Positions 37,942-50,199 of a DNA stretch of 64,000 nucleotides are shown here, in pieces (within the stretch, counting starts at the first letter, position 1; every line of letters starts with the position of its first letter). The notes beneath the pieces are model-generated. The model had not been told where the DNA came from. It made no database searches and was given only the letters and a program-made list of their open reading frames with translations. The DNA comes from Papio anubis. Taxonomy: Eukaryota; Chordata; Mammalia; Primates; Cercopithecidae. Position numbers and translations under genes: made by a program. The stretch covers positions 100,080,043-100,144,042 of the forward strand of contig NC_044981.1 of the NCBI RefSeq assembly GCF_008728515.1, read 5' to 3'.

Positions 37942-39189
37942 TCCTCCAATGGGAACTCAAAATTATGTCATGTTTCTTTTACATGACATAATTGTACATA
38001 GATACAAGAAAAAGGAGAGGCACTTTTTAAAGATGTAACATTTTTCAACAATTTATTCTTTATCAGTATACACTTATTACTGAAGTCACAAAGTAGTTAT
38101 AAGAATTGATCGTCTGATAAAAATCTGATTACTTCAGTTTCATTAGAACAAATTCAGTCACTGAAAATAGTGATCGAAGAGTCGCTTCCAAGATGGCCGA
38201 GTAGGAACAGCTCTGGTCTACAGCTCCCAGCGAGACTGACACAGAAGATGGGTGATGTCTGCATTTCCAATTGAGGTGAGTGGTTCAATTCATTGGGACT
38301 GGTTGGACAGTGGGTGCAGCCCACGGAGGGCGAGACAAAGCAGGGCAGGGTGTCACCTCATCCAGGAAGCGCAAGGTGTCAGGGGATTTCCCTTTCCTAG
38401 CCAAGGGAACTTGTGACTAACTGTACCTGGAGGAATGGTACACTCCTGCCCAAATAATCCGTTTTCCCCGCGGTCTTCGCAATCAGCAGACCAGGAGATT
38501 CCCTCCTGTGCCTGGCTCAGAGAGTCCCATGCCCATGGAGCCTTGCTTGCTGCCAGCACAGCAGTCTGAGATCGACCTGGGTCACTGGAGCTTGGTGGGG
38601 AAAGGGGTGTCCGCCATTGCTGAGGCTTGAGTAGGAGGTTCTATGCTCACAGTATTAACAAAGAGGCAGGGAAGCTCGAACTGGGCGGAGCCCATCACAG
38701 CTCAGCAAGGCCTACTGCCTCTCTAGATTCCACTTCTGGGGACAGGACATATTTGAACAAAAAGCAGCAGACAGCTACTCCAGACTTAAGCATCCCTGCC
38801 TGACAGCTCTGAAGAGAGCAGTGGTTCCCACAGCATGGCATCTGAGCTCTGAGAATGGACAGACTGCCTCCTCAAGTGGGTCCCTGACTCCTGTGTAGCC
38901 TGACTGGACACCTCACACAGGCGGGTGCCCCTCTGTGGCGAGGCTTCCAGAGGAAGGAACAGGCAGCGATATTTGCTGTTCTGCAGTCTCCGCGAGTGAT
39001 ACCCAGGCAAACAGGGTCTGCAGTAGACCTCCAGCAAACTCCGACAGACCTGCAGCTAAGGGGCCTGTCTGTTAGAATGAACACTAACAAACAGGAAGAG
39101 CAACAACATCAACAAAAAGGACATCTACACCAAAACCCCATTCATAGGTCACCAACATCAAAGACCAAAGGAAGATAAAACCACAAAGA

Positions 39190-41188
39190 CGGGGAGAAAC
39201 CAGAGCAGAAAGGCTGAAAATTCCAAAAACCAGAACACCTCCTTGCCTCCAAAGGAACACAACCCCTAGCCAGCAACGGAACAAAACTGGATAGAGAATG
39301 AGTTTGATGAACTGGTAGAAGTAGGCTTCAGAAGGTCGGTAATAACAAACTTCTCCAAGTTAAAGGAGCATGTTCTAACCTATCACAAGGAAGCTAAAAA
39401 CCTTGAAAAAAAGGCTAAATGAATGGCTAACTAGAATAACCAGTGTAGAGAAGAGCTTAAATGACCTGATGGAGCTGAAAACCACAGTATGAGAAATTTG
39501 TAAAGCATACACAAGCTTCAATAGCCGATTCGATCAAGTCCAAGAAAAGATATCAGGGATTGAAGATCAAATTAATGAAATAAAGTGAAAAGACAAGATT
39601 AGAGAAAAAAAGAAAAGAAACTAACAAAGCCTCCAAGAAATACAGGACTATGTGAAAAGACCAAGTATATGTTGGAGTGGTGCGCCTGAAAGTGACCGGG
39701 AGAATGGAACCAAGTTAGAAAACACTCTTCGTGAACAGGCAACGTATAGAATGGGAGAAAATTTTTGCAATCTACCCGTCTGACAAAAGGCTAATATCCA
39801 GAACCTACAAAGAACTCAAACAAATTTACAAGAAAAAAACAACCCCATCAAAAAGTGGGCAAAGGATATGAACACACACTTCTCAAAAGAAGACATTTAT
39901 GCAGCCAACAGACACATGAAAAAATGCTCATCATCACTCGCTATCAGAGAAATGCAAATCAAAACCATAATGCGATACCATCTCACACCAGGTAGAATGA
40001 CAACCATTAAAAAGTCAGGAAACAACAGGTGCTGGAGAGGATATGGAGAAATAGGAACACTTTTATATTGTTGGTGGGACTGTAAACTAGTTCAACCATT
40101 GTGGAAGACAGTGTGGTGATTCCTCAAGGATATAGAACTAGAAATACCATTTGACCCAGCCATCCCATTACTGGGTATATACCCAAAGGATTATAAATCA
40201 TGCTGCTGTAAAGACACATGGACACGTATGTTTATTGCAGTACTATTCACAATAGCAAAGACTTGGAACCAACCCAAATGTCCATCAATGACAGACTGGA
40301 TTAAGAAAATGTGGCACATATACACCATGGAATACTATGCAGCCATAAAAAAGGATAAGTTTGTGTCCTTTGTAGGGACATGGATGCAGCTGGAAACCAT
40401 CATTCTCAGCAAACTAAAACCATCATTCTCAGCAAACTATCGCAAGAACAGAAAACCAAACACCGCATGTTCTCACTCACAGGTGGGAACTGAACAATGA
40501 GAACACTTGGACACAGGAAGGGGAACATCACACACTGGGGCTTGTCGTGGGGTGCGGGGAGAGGAGAGGGATAGCATTAGGAGATATACCTAATGTAAAT
40601 AACGAGTTAATGGGTGCAGCACAAGTATACATATGTAAACAAACCTGCATGTTGCACACATGTACCCTAGAATTTAAAGTATAATTTTTAAAAAAAAGAA
40701 AACACTCTTCAGGATATTATCTAGGAGAACCCCAACCTAGCAAGGCAGGCCAACATTCAAATTCAGGAAATACAGAGAACACCACAAAGATACTCCTCAA
40801 GAAGAGCAACCCCAAGACATTAATTGTCAGATCCACCAAGGTTGAAATGAAGGAAAAAATGTTAAGGGCAGCCAGAGAGAAAGGTCAGGTTACCCACAAA
40901 GAGAAGCCCATCAGACTAACAGTGGATCTCTCTGCAGAAACCCTACAAACCAGAAGAGAGTGGGGTCCAATATTCAGTATTCTTAAAGAAAAGAATTTTC
41001 AACCCAGCATTTCATATCCAGCCAAACTAAGCTTCATAAGTGAAAGAGAAATAAAATCCTTTACAGACAAGCAAATGCTGAGAGACTCCGTCACCACCAG
41101 GCCTGACTTGCAAGAGCTCCTGAAGGAAGCACTAAACATGGAAAGTAACAACTGGTACCAGTCACTGCAAAAACAAGCCAAACTGTGA
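39190..41188 (+). pseudogene. L1 ORF1 remnant, split by a nested L1
   Basis: ORF1 sequence runs to 'aaaacactcttc' at 39730, is interrupted by 966 bp of another L1, and resumes at 40697. The C-terminal 113 codons (40847-41188) are open and start EKMLRAAREKGQVTHKEKPI; the upstream part has stops and a frameshift. Confidence 0.85.
39731..40696 (+). mobile_element. 5'-truncated L1 nested in ORF1 of the host L1
   Basis: This is only the 3' end of an L1 (last part of ORF2, 3' UTR, A-rich tail). The host bases agaaaacactcttc occur at 39717-39730 and again at 40697-40710, a perfect 14-bp target-site duplication. The end of ORF2 includes a 90-codon open stretch at 40228-40500. Confidence 0.95.
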
Positions 41189-41251
41189 AAACCATCGACG
41201 CTATGAAGAATCTGCATCAATTAACAGGTGAAATAACCAGCTAGCTTCATA

Positions 41252-44200
41252 ATGACAGGATCAAATTCACACATAACAATACAACTTAAACGTAAATGGG
41301 CTAAATGCCCCAATTAAAAGACACAGACGGGCAAATTGGATAAAGAGTCAAGACACATCAGCGTGCTGTATTCAGGAGACCCATCTCACCTGCAAAGACA
41401 CGAAGGCTCAAAAAAGAGGGATGGGGGAAGATATACCAAGCAAATAGAAAGCAAAAAAAAAAAAAAAAAAAGCAGGGGTTGTAATCCTGATCTCTGATAA
41501 AACAGACATTAGACCAAAGAAGATCAAAACAGACAAGGAAGGGCATTACATAATGGTAAAGGGATGAATGCAACAAGAAGAGCTAAATATCCTAAATATA
41601 TATGTACCCTATACAGGAGCACCCAGATTCATAAAGCAAGTCCTTAGAGACATACAAAGAGACTTAGATTCCCACACAATAATAATGGGAGACTTTAACA
41701 CCCAACTGTCAATATTAGACAGATCGAGACAGAAGGTTAACAAGGTTATCCAGGACTTGAACTTAGCTCTGTACCAAGCAGACCTAATAGACATCTACAG
41801 AACTCTCCACCCTAAATCAACAGAATATACATTCTTCTCAGCACCACACTGCACTTTTTCTAAAACTGACCACATAATTGAAAGTAAAACACTCCTCAGG
41901 AAATGTAAAACAACAGAAAACACAATAAACTGTCTTTCAGAGCACAGTGCAATCAAATTAGAACACAGGATTAAGAAACTCACTCAAAACCGCACAAATA
42001 CATGGAAACTGAACAACCTGCTCCTGAATGACTACGGGGTAAATAATGAAAGTAAGTTAGAAATAAAAATGTTCGTTGAAACCAATGAGAACAAAGACAC
42101 AACGTCCCAGAATCTCTGGGACACATTTAAAGCAGTGTGTAGAGGGAAATTTATAGCACTAAACGCCCACAAGAGAAAGCAGGCGAGATCTAAAATCAAC
42201 ACCCTAACATCACAATTAAAAGAACTAGAGAAGCAAGAGCAAACAAATCCAAAAGCTAGCAGAATACAAAAAATAACTAAAATCAGAGCAGGATTGAAGG
42301 AGATAGGAATATGAAAAACCCTTCAAAAAAATCAATAAATCCAGGAGCTGGTTTTTTGAAAAGATCGACAAAATAAACAGACCACTAGCAAGACTAATAA
42401 AGAAGAAAAAGAGAAGAATAAAATACATGCAATAAAATTATAAAGCGGATATCACCAACAATCCTACACAAATACAAACTACCATCAGAGAATACTATAA
42501 ACATCTCTATGCAAATAAACCAGAAAATCTAGAAGAAATGGATAAATTCCTAGACACATACAACCTCCCAAGACTAAACCAGGAAGAAGTTGAATCTCTG
42601 AATATATCAATAACAGGTTCTGAAATTGAGACAATAATTAATAGCCTACCAACCAAAAAAAAGTCCAGGACCAGACGGATTCACAGCCGAATTCTACCAG
42701 AGGTACAAAGAGGAGCTGGTACCATTCCTTCTGAAACTATTCCAATCAATAGAAAAAGAGGGAATCCCCCCAACTCATTTTATGAGGCCAGCATCATCCT
42801 GACACCAAACCTGGCAGAGACACAACAAAAGAGAATTTCAGACCAATATCCCTGATGAAAATCAATGCAAAAATACTCAATAAAATACTGGCAAACCAAA
42901 TCCAGCAGCACATCAAAAAGTTTATCCACCACGATCAAGTCAGCTTCATCCCTGGGATGCAAGGCTGATTCAACACACACAAATCAATAAACGTAATCCA
43001 CATAAACAGAACCAACGGCAAAAGCCACGATTATCTCAATAGATGCGGAAAAGGCCTTCGACAAAATTCAACAGCCTTTCATGCTAAAAACTCTCAATAA
43101 ACTAAGAATTGATGGAATGTATCTCAAAATAGTAAGAGCTATTTATGACAAACCCACAGCCAATATCATACTGAATAGGGAAAAACAGGAAGCATTCCCT
43201 TTGAAAACTCACACAAGACAAGGATGCCATCACTCACCACTCCAATTCAACATAGTATTAGAAATTCTGGCCAGGGCAATCAGGCAAGAGAAAGCAATAA
43301 AGGGTATTCAAATAGGAAGAGAGGAAATCAAATTGTCTCTGTTTGCAGATGACATGATTGTATATTTAGAAAACCCCATTGTCTCAGCCCAAAATCTCCT
43401 TAAGCTGATAAGCAACTTCAGCAAAGTCTCAGGATACAAAATCAATGTGTAAAAATCACAAGCATTCCTATACACCAGTAACAGACAAACAGAGAGCCAA
43501 ATCATGAGTGAACTCCCATTCACAATTGCTATTAAGAGAATAAAATACCTAGGAATACAACTTACAAGGGATGTGAAGAACTTCAAGGAGAACTACAAAC
43601 CGCTGCTTTAAGGAAGTAAGAGAGGACACAAACAAATGGAAAAACATTCCATGCTCATGGATAGGAAGAATCAATATTGTAAAAATGGCCTTACTGCCCA
43701 AAGTAATTTATAGATTCAATGCTATCTCCATCAAGCTACCATTCACTTTCTTCACGGAACTGGAAAAAACTACTTTAAACTTCACATGGAACCACAAAAG
43801 AGCCCGCATAGCCAAGACAATCCTGGGCAAGAAGAACAAAGCTGGAGGCATCACGCTACTAGACTTCAAATTATACTACAAGGCTACAGTAACCAAAACA
43901 GAAAGGTACTGGTACCAAAACACATATATAGACCAATGGAACAGAACAGATGCCTCAGAAGTAACACCACACATCTAATACCATCTGATCTTTGACAAAC
44001 CTGACACACACAAGCAATGGAAAAGATTCCCTTTTTAATAAATGGTTTGGGGAAAACTGGCTAGCCATATGCAGACAACTGAAACTGGACCCGTTACTTA
44101 CACCTTATACAAAAATCAACTCAAGATAGATCAAAGACTTAAACATAAGACCTAGGACCATAAAATTCTTTTTTTTTTTTTTTTTGAGACGGAGTCTCGC

Positions 44201-45366
44201 TCTGTCGCCCAGGCTGGAGTGCTGTGGCCGGATCTCAGCTCACTGCAAGCTCCGCCTCCCGGGTTCCCGCCATTCTCCTGGCTCAGCCTCCCGAGTAGCT
44301 GGGAGTACAGGCGCCCGCCACCGCGCCCGGCTAGTTTTTTGTATTTTTTAGTAGAGACGGGGTTTCACCGTGTTAGCCAGGATGGTCTCGATCTCCTGAC
44401 CTCGTGATCCGCCCGTGTCGGCCTCCCAAAGTGCTGGGATTACAGGCTTGAGCCACCGCGCCCGGCAGGACCATAAAATTCTACAAGAAAACCTAGTCAA
44501 TACCATTCAGGACATAGGCATGGGCAAAGACTTCATGTCTAAAACACCAAAAGCAATGGCAACAAAAGCCAAAATTGACAAATGGGATCTAATTAAAGAA
44601 CTTCTGCACTGCAAAAGAAACTACCATCAGAGTGAACAGGCAACCTACAGAATGGGAGAAAATTTTTGCAATCTATCCATCTGACAAAGGGTTAATATTC
44701 AGACTCTACAAAGAACTTAAACAAATTTACGAGAAAAAAACAACCCCAATAAAAAATGGGCAAAGGATATGAACAGACACTTCTCAAAAGAAGACATTTA
44801 CGCAGTCAACAGACATGAAAAAATGCTTATCATCACTGGTCATCAGAGAAATGCAAATCAAAACCACAATGAGATACCATCTCACACCAATTAGAATGGC
44901 AAACATTAAAAAGTCAGGAAACAACAGATGCTGGAGACGCTGTGGAAAAACAGGAACACTTTTACACTTTGGTGGGAGTATAAATTAGTTCAACCATTGT
45001 GGAAGACAGTGTGGCGATTCCTCAAGGATCTAGAACTAGAAATACCATTTGACCCAGCAATCCCATTACTGGGCATACACCCAAAGGATTATAAATCATG
45101 CCATTATAAAGACACATACACACTTATGTTTACTGCGACACTGTTCACAATAGCAAATACTTGGAACCAACCCAAATGTCCATCAATGATAGACTGGATT
45201 AAGAAAATGTGGCACATATACACCAGGGAATAGTATGCAGCCATAAAAAATGAGTTCATGTCCTTTGCAGGAACACGGATGAAGCTGGAAACCATCATTC
45301 TCAGCAAACTATCACAAGGACAGAAAATCAAATACCGCATGTTCTCACTCATAAGTGGGAGTTGAA
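41252..45366 (+). pseudogene. L1 ORF2 remnant (endonuclease, reverse transcriptase)
   Basis: The ORF2 ATG (41252) is present but the frame breaks within about 40 bases. The longest open piece (41568-42314, 248 codons) is the C-terminal half of the endonuclease: it keeps MGDFN but has LSEHS where L1 endonucleases have SDH, a change at a catalytic Asp. A second piece (43081-43452) keeps the RT active-site FADD at its residues 88-91. An Alu cuts the 3' third. No activity is expected. Confidence 0.85.
44169..44466 (-). mobile_element. young AluY of Old World monkey type, antisense
   Basis: Near-consensus with a 15-T tail and 'gtggccggatctcagctc'. aggaccataaaattc is duplicated at both ends (44154-44168 and just after the element). 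It is inserted in L1 ORF2. Confidence 0.95.
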
Positions 45367-45579
45367 CAATGCGAACACATGGACACAGGGAGGGGAACAT
45401 CACACACCAGGGCCTGCTGGGGGTGGGGGGCTAGGGGAGAGATAACATTACGAGAAATACCTAAAGTAGGTGAGGGTCTGATGGGTGCAGCAAACCACCA
45501 TGGCACGTGTATACCTATGTAACAAACCTGCACATTCTGCACCTGTAACCCAGAACTTAAAGTATAATTTTTTTAAAAA

Positions 45580-45876
45580 GGCCAGGTGTGGTGGCTCATG
45601 CCTGTCATCCCAGCACTTTGGGAGGCCGAGGCGGGCGGATCACGAGGTCAGGAGATCAAGACCATCCTGGCTAACACAGTGAAACCTCATCTCTACTAAA
45701 AATACAAAAAATTAGCTAGGCGTGGTGGCAGGCACCTGTAGTCCCAGCTACTCAGGAGCCTGAGGCAGGAGAATGGCATGAACCTGGGAGGCAGAGCTTG
45801 CAGTGAGCCGAGATCACACCAATGACAGATTCCAGCCTGGGCGACAGAGCAAGACTCCGTCAAAAAAAAAAAAAAA
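45580..45876 (+). mobile_element. Alu on the L1 tail
   Basis: It starts 'ggccaggtgtggtggctc' right after the A-rich end of the L1 and ends in poly(A) after 'ctccgtc'. Confidence 0.93.
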
Positions 45877-46638
45877 GAATCAGTCAAATAAGAAATAAAA
45901 AATTTCCCAGCAAATAAAAAAGAAAATACTGATCAGGTTACCATTTTATAGATTTGGTGATTTTTAAAGTGAATTTCTAGAATATACTATCTAAAATGCA
46001 AGGAAAATGTGTTTTCATTGTTGACCGGAAGATACCAAAAAATCATTCAAATCCACCTAATAACACACACGTATACTCAACATGAAAAACTGTAGACTTA
46101 CACTATCTGTTTTAAAAGTTTTCAGAGTAGTAAAAAAACAAATCTCATAGTACAGATTGAGTATCCCTTATCCAAAATGCTTGGGACCACAAGCATTTCA
46201 GATTTCAAAGTGTTTTGGATTTTGGAATATCTGTATATACAAAATGAGTTATCTTGGGAACGACACCCAAGTCTAAATTACATGAATTTGTTTCATTGAA
46301 CCATCAGAAAGTAAAGGCATCACTATCTCAGCCACCCATGTGGACACAATCTGTGGTTGTTTGACATTACCATCATTCCTGACCGAATTTACCTGCTACC
46401 AATAAGCAACCATTTTCTTATACTTACTCACACCTAACTATTTAATGGTTAAAAAAATAAATAAAAAATAAAAAAAGCATACCATTAATACAGTGAAAAA
46501 CATCACATGTTCAGGGTAGCTAAAGCAGCACAGAGGCATCACCAGAATATCTGTGCCAGCTGTTAAACAGAAGCAACAAAAAACAGCAGGCTTTCCGTCT
46601 CCACTTGGAATGCTTTGTTTTGATTAGAAGGTACTGTA

Positions 46639-46930
46639 GGTCAGGCTCAGTGGCTCATGCCTGTAATCCCAGCACTTTGGGAGGCTGAGGTGGGAGGATC
46701 ACTTGAGGTCAGGATATCGAGACCAGCCTGGCCTAGATGGTGAAAACTCATTCCTACTAAAAACACAAAAATTAGCCAGGTGTGGTGGTGGGCGCCTATA
46801 ATCCTAGCTACTTGAGAGGCTGAGGCAGAACTGCTTGAACCCAGGAGGCAAAGGTTGCAGTGAGTAGAGATCACACCACCGCACTCCAGCCTGGGTGACA
46901 CAGCAAGACTTTATCTTGGAGAAAAAAAAA
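46639..46930 (+). mobile_element. Alu in Tigger element
   Basis: It starts 'ggtcaggctcagtggctc' and ends in poly(A). 'gtactgta' is duplicated on both sides. Confidence 0.93.
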
Positions 46931-46957
46931 AGTACTGTACACCGCTTTTTATTTACT

Positions 46958-47251
46958 TTTTTTTTTTTGAGACAGAGTCTCACTGTGTTGCCCAGGCTGG
47001 AGTGCAGTGGCGCTGTGATCTCGGTTCACTGCAACCTTTGCCTCCTGGGTTCAAGCAATTCTCCTGCCTCAGCCTTCCGAGAAGCTGGGATTACAAGCAT
47101 GCATTACCATGCCCAGCTAATTTTTGTATTTTTAGTAGAGACGGAGATTCACCATGTTGGTCAGACTGGTCTCAAACTCGACCTCAGGTGATCCACTCAC
47201 CTCGGCCTCCCAAAGTGCTGGGATTACAGGTGTGAGCCACTGTGCCCGGTC
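46958..47251 (-). mobile_element. Alu in Tigger element, opposite orientation
   Basis: Poly(T), 'gagacagagtctcactgtg' and a final 'gtgcccggtc'. It forms an inverted pair with the Alu 27 bp away. Confidence 0.93.
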
Positions 47252-47673
47252 TGTACACTATTTTATGTTTTAAGGTGAGAAGAAGCAATTGAGAGAACAG
47301 CAAGTGGGTCTTCTAGGAATGAGGAGTCATTCTGCTGTATGAATTTTTAAATGTTTCCTCTAGGGTTATCTGCCTCATTAACAATGGTGTTTGCCTTAGA
47401 AACCTCTCTTTGATTTTATAAACTAACATGATTTCTTGTTGTTGTGAATGCCGTATTTTCACCATGTCAACTATAGGCACTTCTTCAGTTTTAACATTAT
47501 CTTCATCATCACTATTATCACCACCACCTTCATTCAGAACAATTTTGGTTATTTCATCATCAATGAATGAGCAATTGGAGCCTCATAACCAGTGTTACAA
47601 ACTTGTTCAATATCCACTTCTTTCTGCTCACTAACAAACTCTGAAGGTATATTTTTTTGGATATGTAGGGTAG

Positions 47674-48946
47674 TCAGACATCGTTTCTTTCACTTGACAT
47701 ATAGAATCCTTCAAAGTCACACCTTTGCTCATCAACATCACTGAACATAGTTGCAGGCCAGAGATTATGCCAGGCATGCACAATTGTGTCTTTACTCACT
47801 GTGTTCCAAGCACTGGCAACAGCATATACAACATCCTTCATATTAAACTCCCTTTGAAAACCTTGCATAATTACAATTCTGTTCACTGATGCTAGCAGTC
47901 TATGCAATAAAATGTTATATTTATTTTTCATTGATCTAATGTGACTGATTCAGTCACATGGCTGAATTAATGAAGTCACATTTGAGGGAAAGTACATGGC
48001 AAAAACATTATTTTTGATGAGAATTTCAGCTGGATGATGAGCAGAGCAGTTGTTTGGGAATAACAAAGTCTTGCAGTCATCATGCAGTCCAGCTTCCCTG
48101 CAGTAAACACAAGCCACTGGTATAAAGTATTTTCCCTGGTGATCCATGCCTTTTTGCTAGCATAATAATGGACTGGTAAGAAATTCATTCCTTGAAGAGA
48201 TTGAGAACACAAGCTTTTTCCTATCACAACAAATTTACACTTAAACATTTGCAGGTTGCACTAGCACATCCCTGCACATTTATTCTGTCCTTGGTAGCCT
48301 TAATCACCGTAGGGGCTGTCTCATTAGCTGTAGTCAGTGTCCTTCTGAGTCAACAACAACAAAACAGTGATGTTTTAACAGCAATATAGACTTGTTCTGG
48401 CATCAGATTTTCATCAGCAATGACCATGGCAAATTCCTCAATGAATTTCACCCCTGTTTTGTGATCAGCAGAAGCTCTATTGCCACAAATCTTTAAAAAA
48501 TGAATATCATGTCTTTTCTTAAATTTCTGCAACCAGCCTGTTGAAAAGTCACAGTTCCCTTCAATCTGCACTTCATTATGATAGATCTTTGCTTGTTTTA
48601 TGATCGGCATACCATTAAGTGGCATATGTTTACTGTTATGCTGACAAATCCACTCTTTAAATACGTAATTGAGATCTTCAGTTTTAGCTTTATGCAGTGT
48701 TATTCTATTTTTCATTAACTTCTTTTCATCAAGTTTGGCACAAAACTTCAATAGTTTATTCTTTTGTTTCTTCAAGTCATATAGTGTGGTCATTCCAACA
48801 CCATACTCTTCTGTAGGACATTTCACATTTATATCGCTGTCCAGTTTCTCCAACAGCTTGACTTTCTGTGCTATGGATAAAGACAAATGCTCCCTCTTTT
48901 TCCTGTCACTGTTACCCACAGGGGTATCTGCAGGCCTTTTTGACAT
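47674..48946 (-). pseudogene. Tigger transposase remnant
   Basis: Reading from a Met at 48946 on the minus strand, about 199 codons run open (MSKRPADTPVGNSDRKKREH onward). The order is a CENP-B/pogo helix-turn-helix (IAQKVKLLEKLDSD, then VGMTTLYDLKKQK), a second DNA-binding part ending GWLQKFKKRHD, and the approach to the DDE domain (NLMPEQVY). There the first catalytic Asp block, normally NADET, reads IAVKT, and a stop follows shortly. Further pieces persist in other frames: FPNNCSAHHPAE with FPSNVTSLIQPCD (47950-48147), and AWNTVSKDTIVHAWHNLWP (47674-47931). These are frameshifted, so the gene is dead. Domesticated relatives exist in primates (TIGD, JRK families), but this copy shows no sign of that. 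Confidence 0.85.
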
Positions 48947-49644
48947 TCCCAACAATATCTCTGCACCACAGAACAGAATATAAGCAAAATAAAATAAAAT
49001 ATGTGAGTAATGCACAAATGCACACAGGACTTGGCCCCACATGGGGCACTGTGGGGAACCAGCGCTTGGCATATCCATCCTGCACGTGTGTCATTTTATT
49101 ACCCTTGTGGGCATGCTTGCATGAGGGAATCTTGGTGTGTTGAAGGAAAAATATATATGCAGCACAAGGGGGCTGGGAGGGTCTTTTTCCCTTTGGGGAT
49201 GCTGAAAGAACTGTATGTTGTATGCTTGTGTTCTGAGTGCCCCCGGTCATACGAGATCAAGTATGGGATTTACCACTTATGGCTTCATGTCAGTACTCAA
49301 GAAGTTTCAGACTCTGGGGTACTCTGAATTATGGATGCTCAACCTGTATACTTTTCTAAAGATGCATATAAAGAATCCACTTTAAGTCAATAATCTATGG
49401 ATAAAAGTCTGTATTTTGTGCTTGTATGTGCATTAAAAGTGTATGTTAAATAAATCATGCAAAGCTAGCATTAAAAATTTAATCATATAAGACTAGCAAT
49501 AAAACCATATTAAAATGAAATCGACAAAACATACTAAATTTGTATCTGCTACTTTGCTCATATTCACTGCCTTAGTAAATGAGAAACCTAGCAGTTACAC
49601 TGTCTTACAGACATCCATTTAAAATAAGAAAACATCAGTTACAA

Positions 49645-49955
49645 GTTTTGTGCCCTTGGGCAGTTATTTAATTTCTAAAGAAAAGCAGTGTTGTAGTTAC
49701 AAGCAGGCTTGAGTGCTTGCCTCAGCAGCACATATGCTAATATTGGAACCATACAGAGAAGACTAGGATGGCCCCTGCACAAGCAGGCTTGAAATTTGCA
49801 GACTGCATGGAGAAAGCTACTTAGCTCCTATACGCTTCTGTTTCCTCACATGTAGAAAGGGGTATCTCCACCTCACAAAGTTAAGTATAATACCCATAAG
49901 GCACATCAAACAGTGCCTAGCACATTATAAAAACCTAATAAATGTCAAATGTTTT
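49645..49955 (+). mobile_element. MIR-like sequence, interrupted by a U6 copy
   Basis: 'gcccttgggcagttatttaa' before the U6 insertion and 'ctgtttcctcacatgtagaa' with 'cagtgcctagcacatta' after it follow MIR order. It may be two overlapping MIR fragments. Confidence 0.6.
49713..49778 (+). pseudogene. tailless, 3'-truncated U6 snRNA retropseudogene
   Basis: These 66 bases align without gaps to nucleotides 1-66 of U6 snRNA (start gtgcttgcctcagcagcaca, then acagagaaga, ending cccctgc), with about eight substitutions. The 3' third of U6 and any A tail are missing. acaagcaggcttga flanks it at 49699-49712 and 49779-49792, a perfect 14-bp target-site duplication. Confidence 0.93.
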
Positions 49956-50199
49956 AATATTAAGGCTGTTTCCACACTAAATAGAGAGAAATAGCTATCT
50001 CAAGAGGCTGTTACAGGAAATGAGAAACACAAAGAACATGGTTCAGATATATGAAACACACAAAGTACTCAATAAGTAGTAATTATTATCACTAAAAAAC
50101 AGAACTAATGATAATGAAGTTGATGAAGAGTAGGATGACAACACTATCAGACATTAGGTGGCCCAATCCACAACAGTGACAGTTATCCTTGAGTCCTTC

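Larger units (their letters stand above)
38182..45579 (+). mobile_element. near-full-length primate L1 (L1PA-like) with nested insertions
   Basis: It starts with an L1 5' UTR ('ccaagatggccgagtaggaa', 'ctacagctcccagcgagact'), then ORF1, ORF2 and a 3' UTR ending in 'acttaaagtataattttttt'. It is interrupted by a 5'-truncated L1 (39731-40696) and a young Alu (44169-44466). Frames are broken in both ORFs. It is antisense to HACE1. A clear outer target-site duplication was not found; the next Alu sits directly on its tail. Confidence 0.9.
46153..49346 (-). mobile_element. Tigger-type (pogo superfamily) DNA transposon, both ends present
   Basis: The left end 'cagattgagtatccctta' and the inverted right end (minus strand 'caggttgagcatccataa') are terminal inverted repeats, each next to a TA dinucleotide, the usual target of this superfamily. 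A broken minus-strand transposase lies inside. Two Alus in opposite orientation are inserted near the left end; without them the element is about 2.6 kb, near the expected length. The subfamily (Tigger7/MER44-like) is a guess. Confidence 0.85.

Noticed and set aside
49010..49327. 105-codon + frame at the right end of the Tigger element
   Set aside because: It is opposite to the transposase and covers the terminal noncoding part; no recognisable domain.
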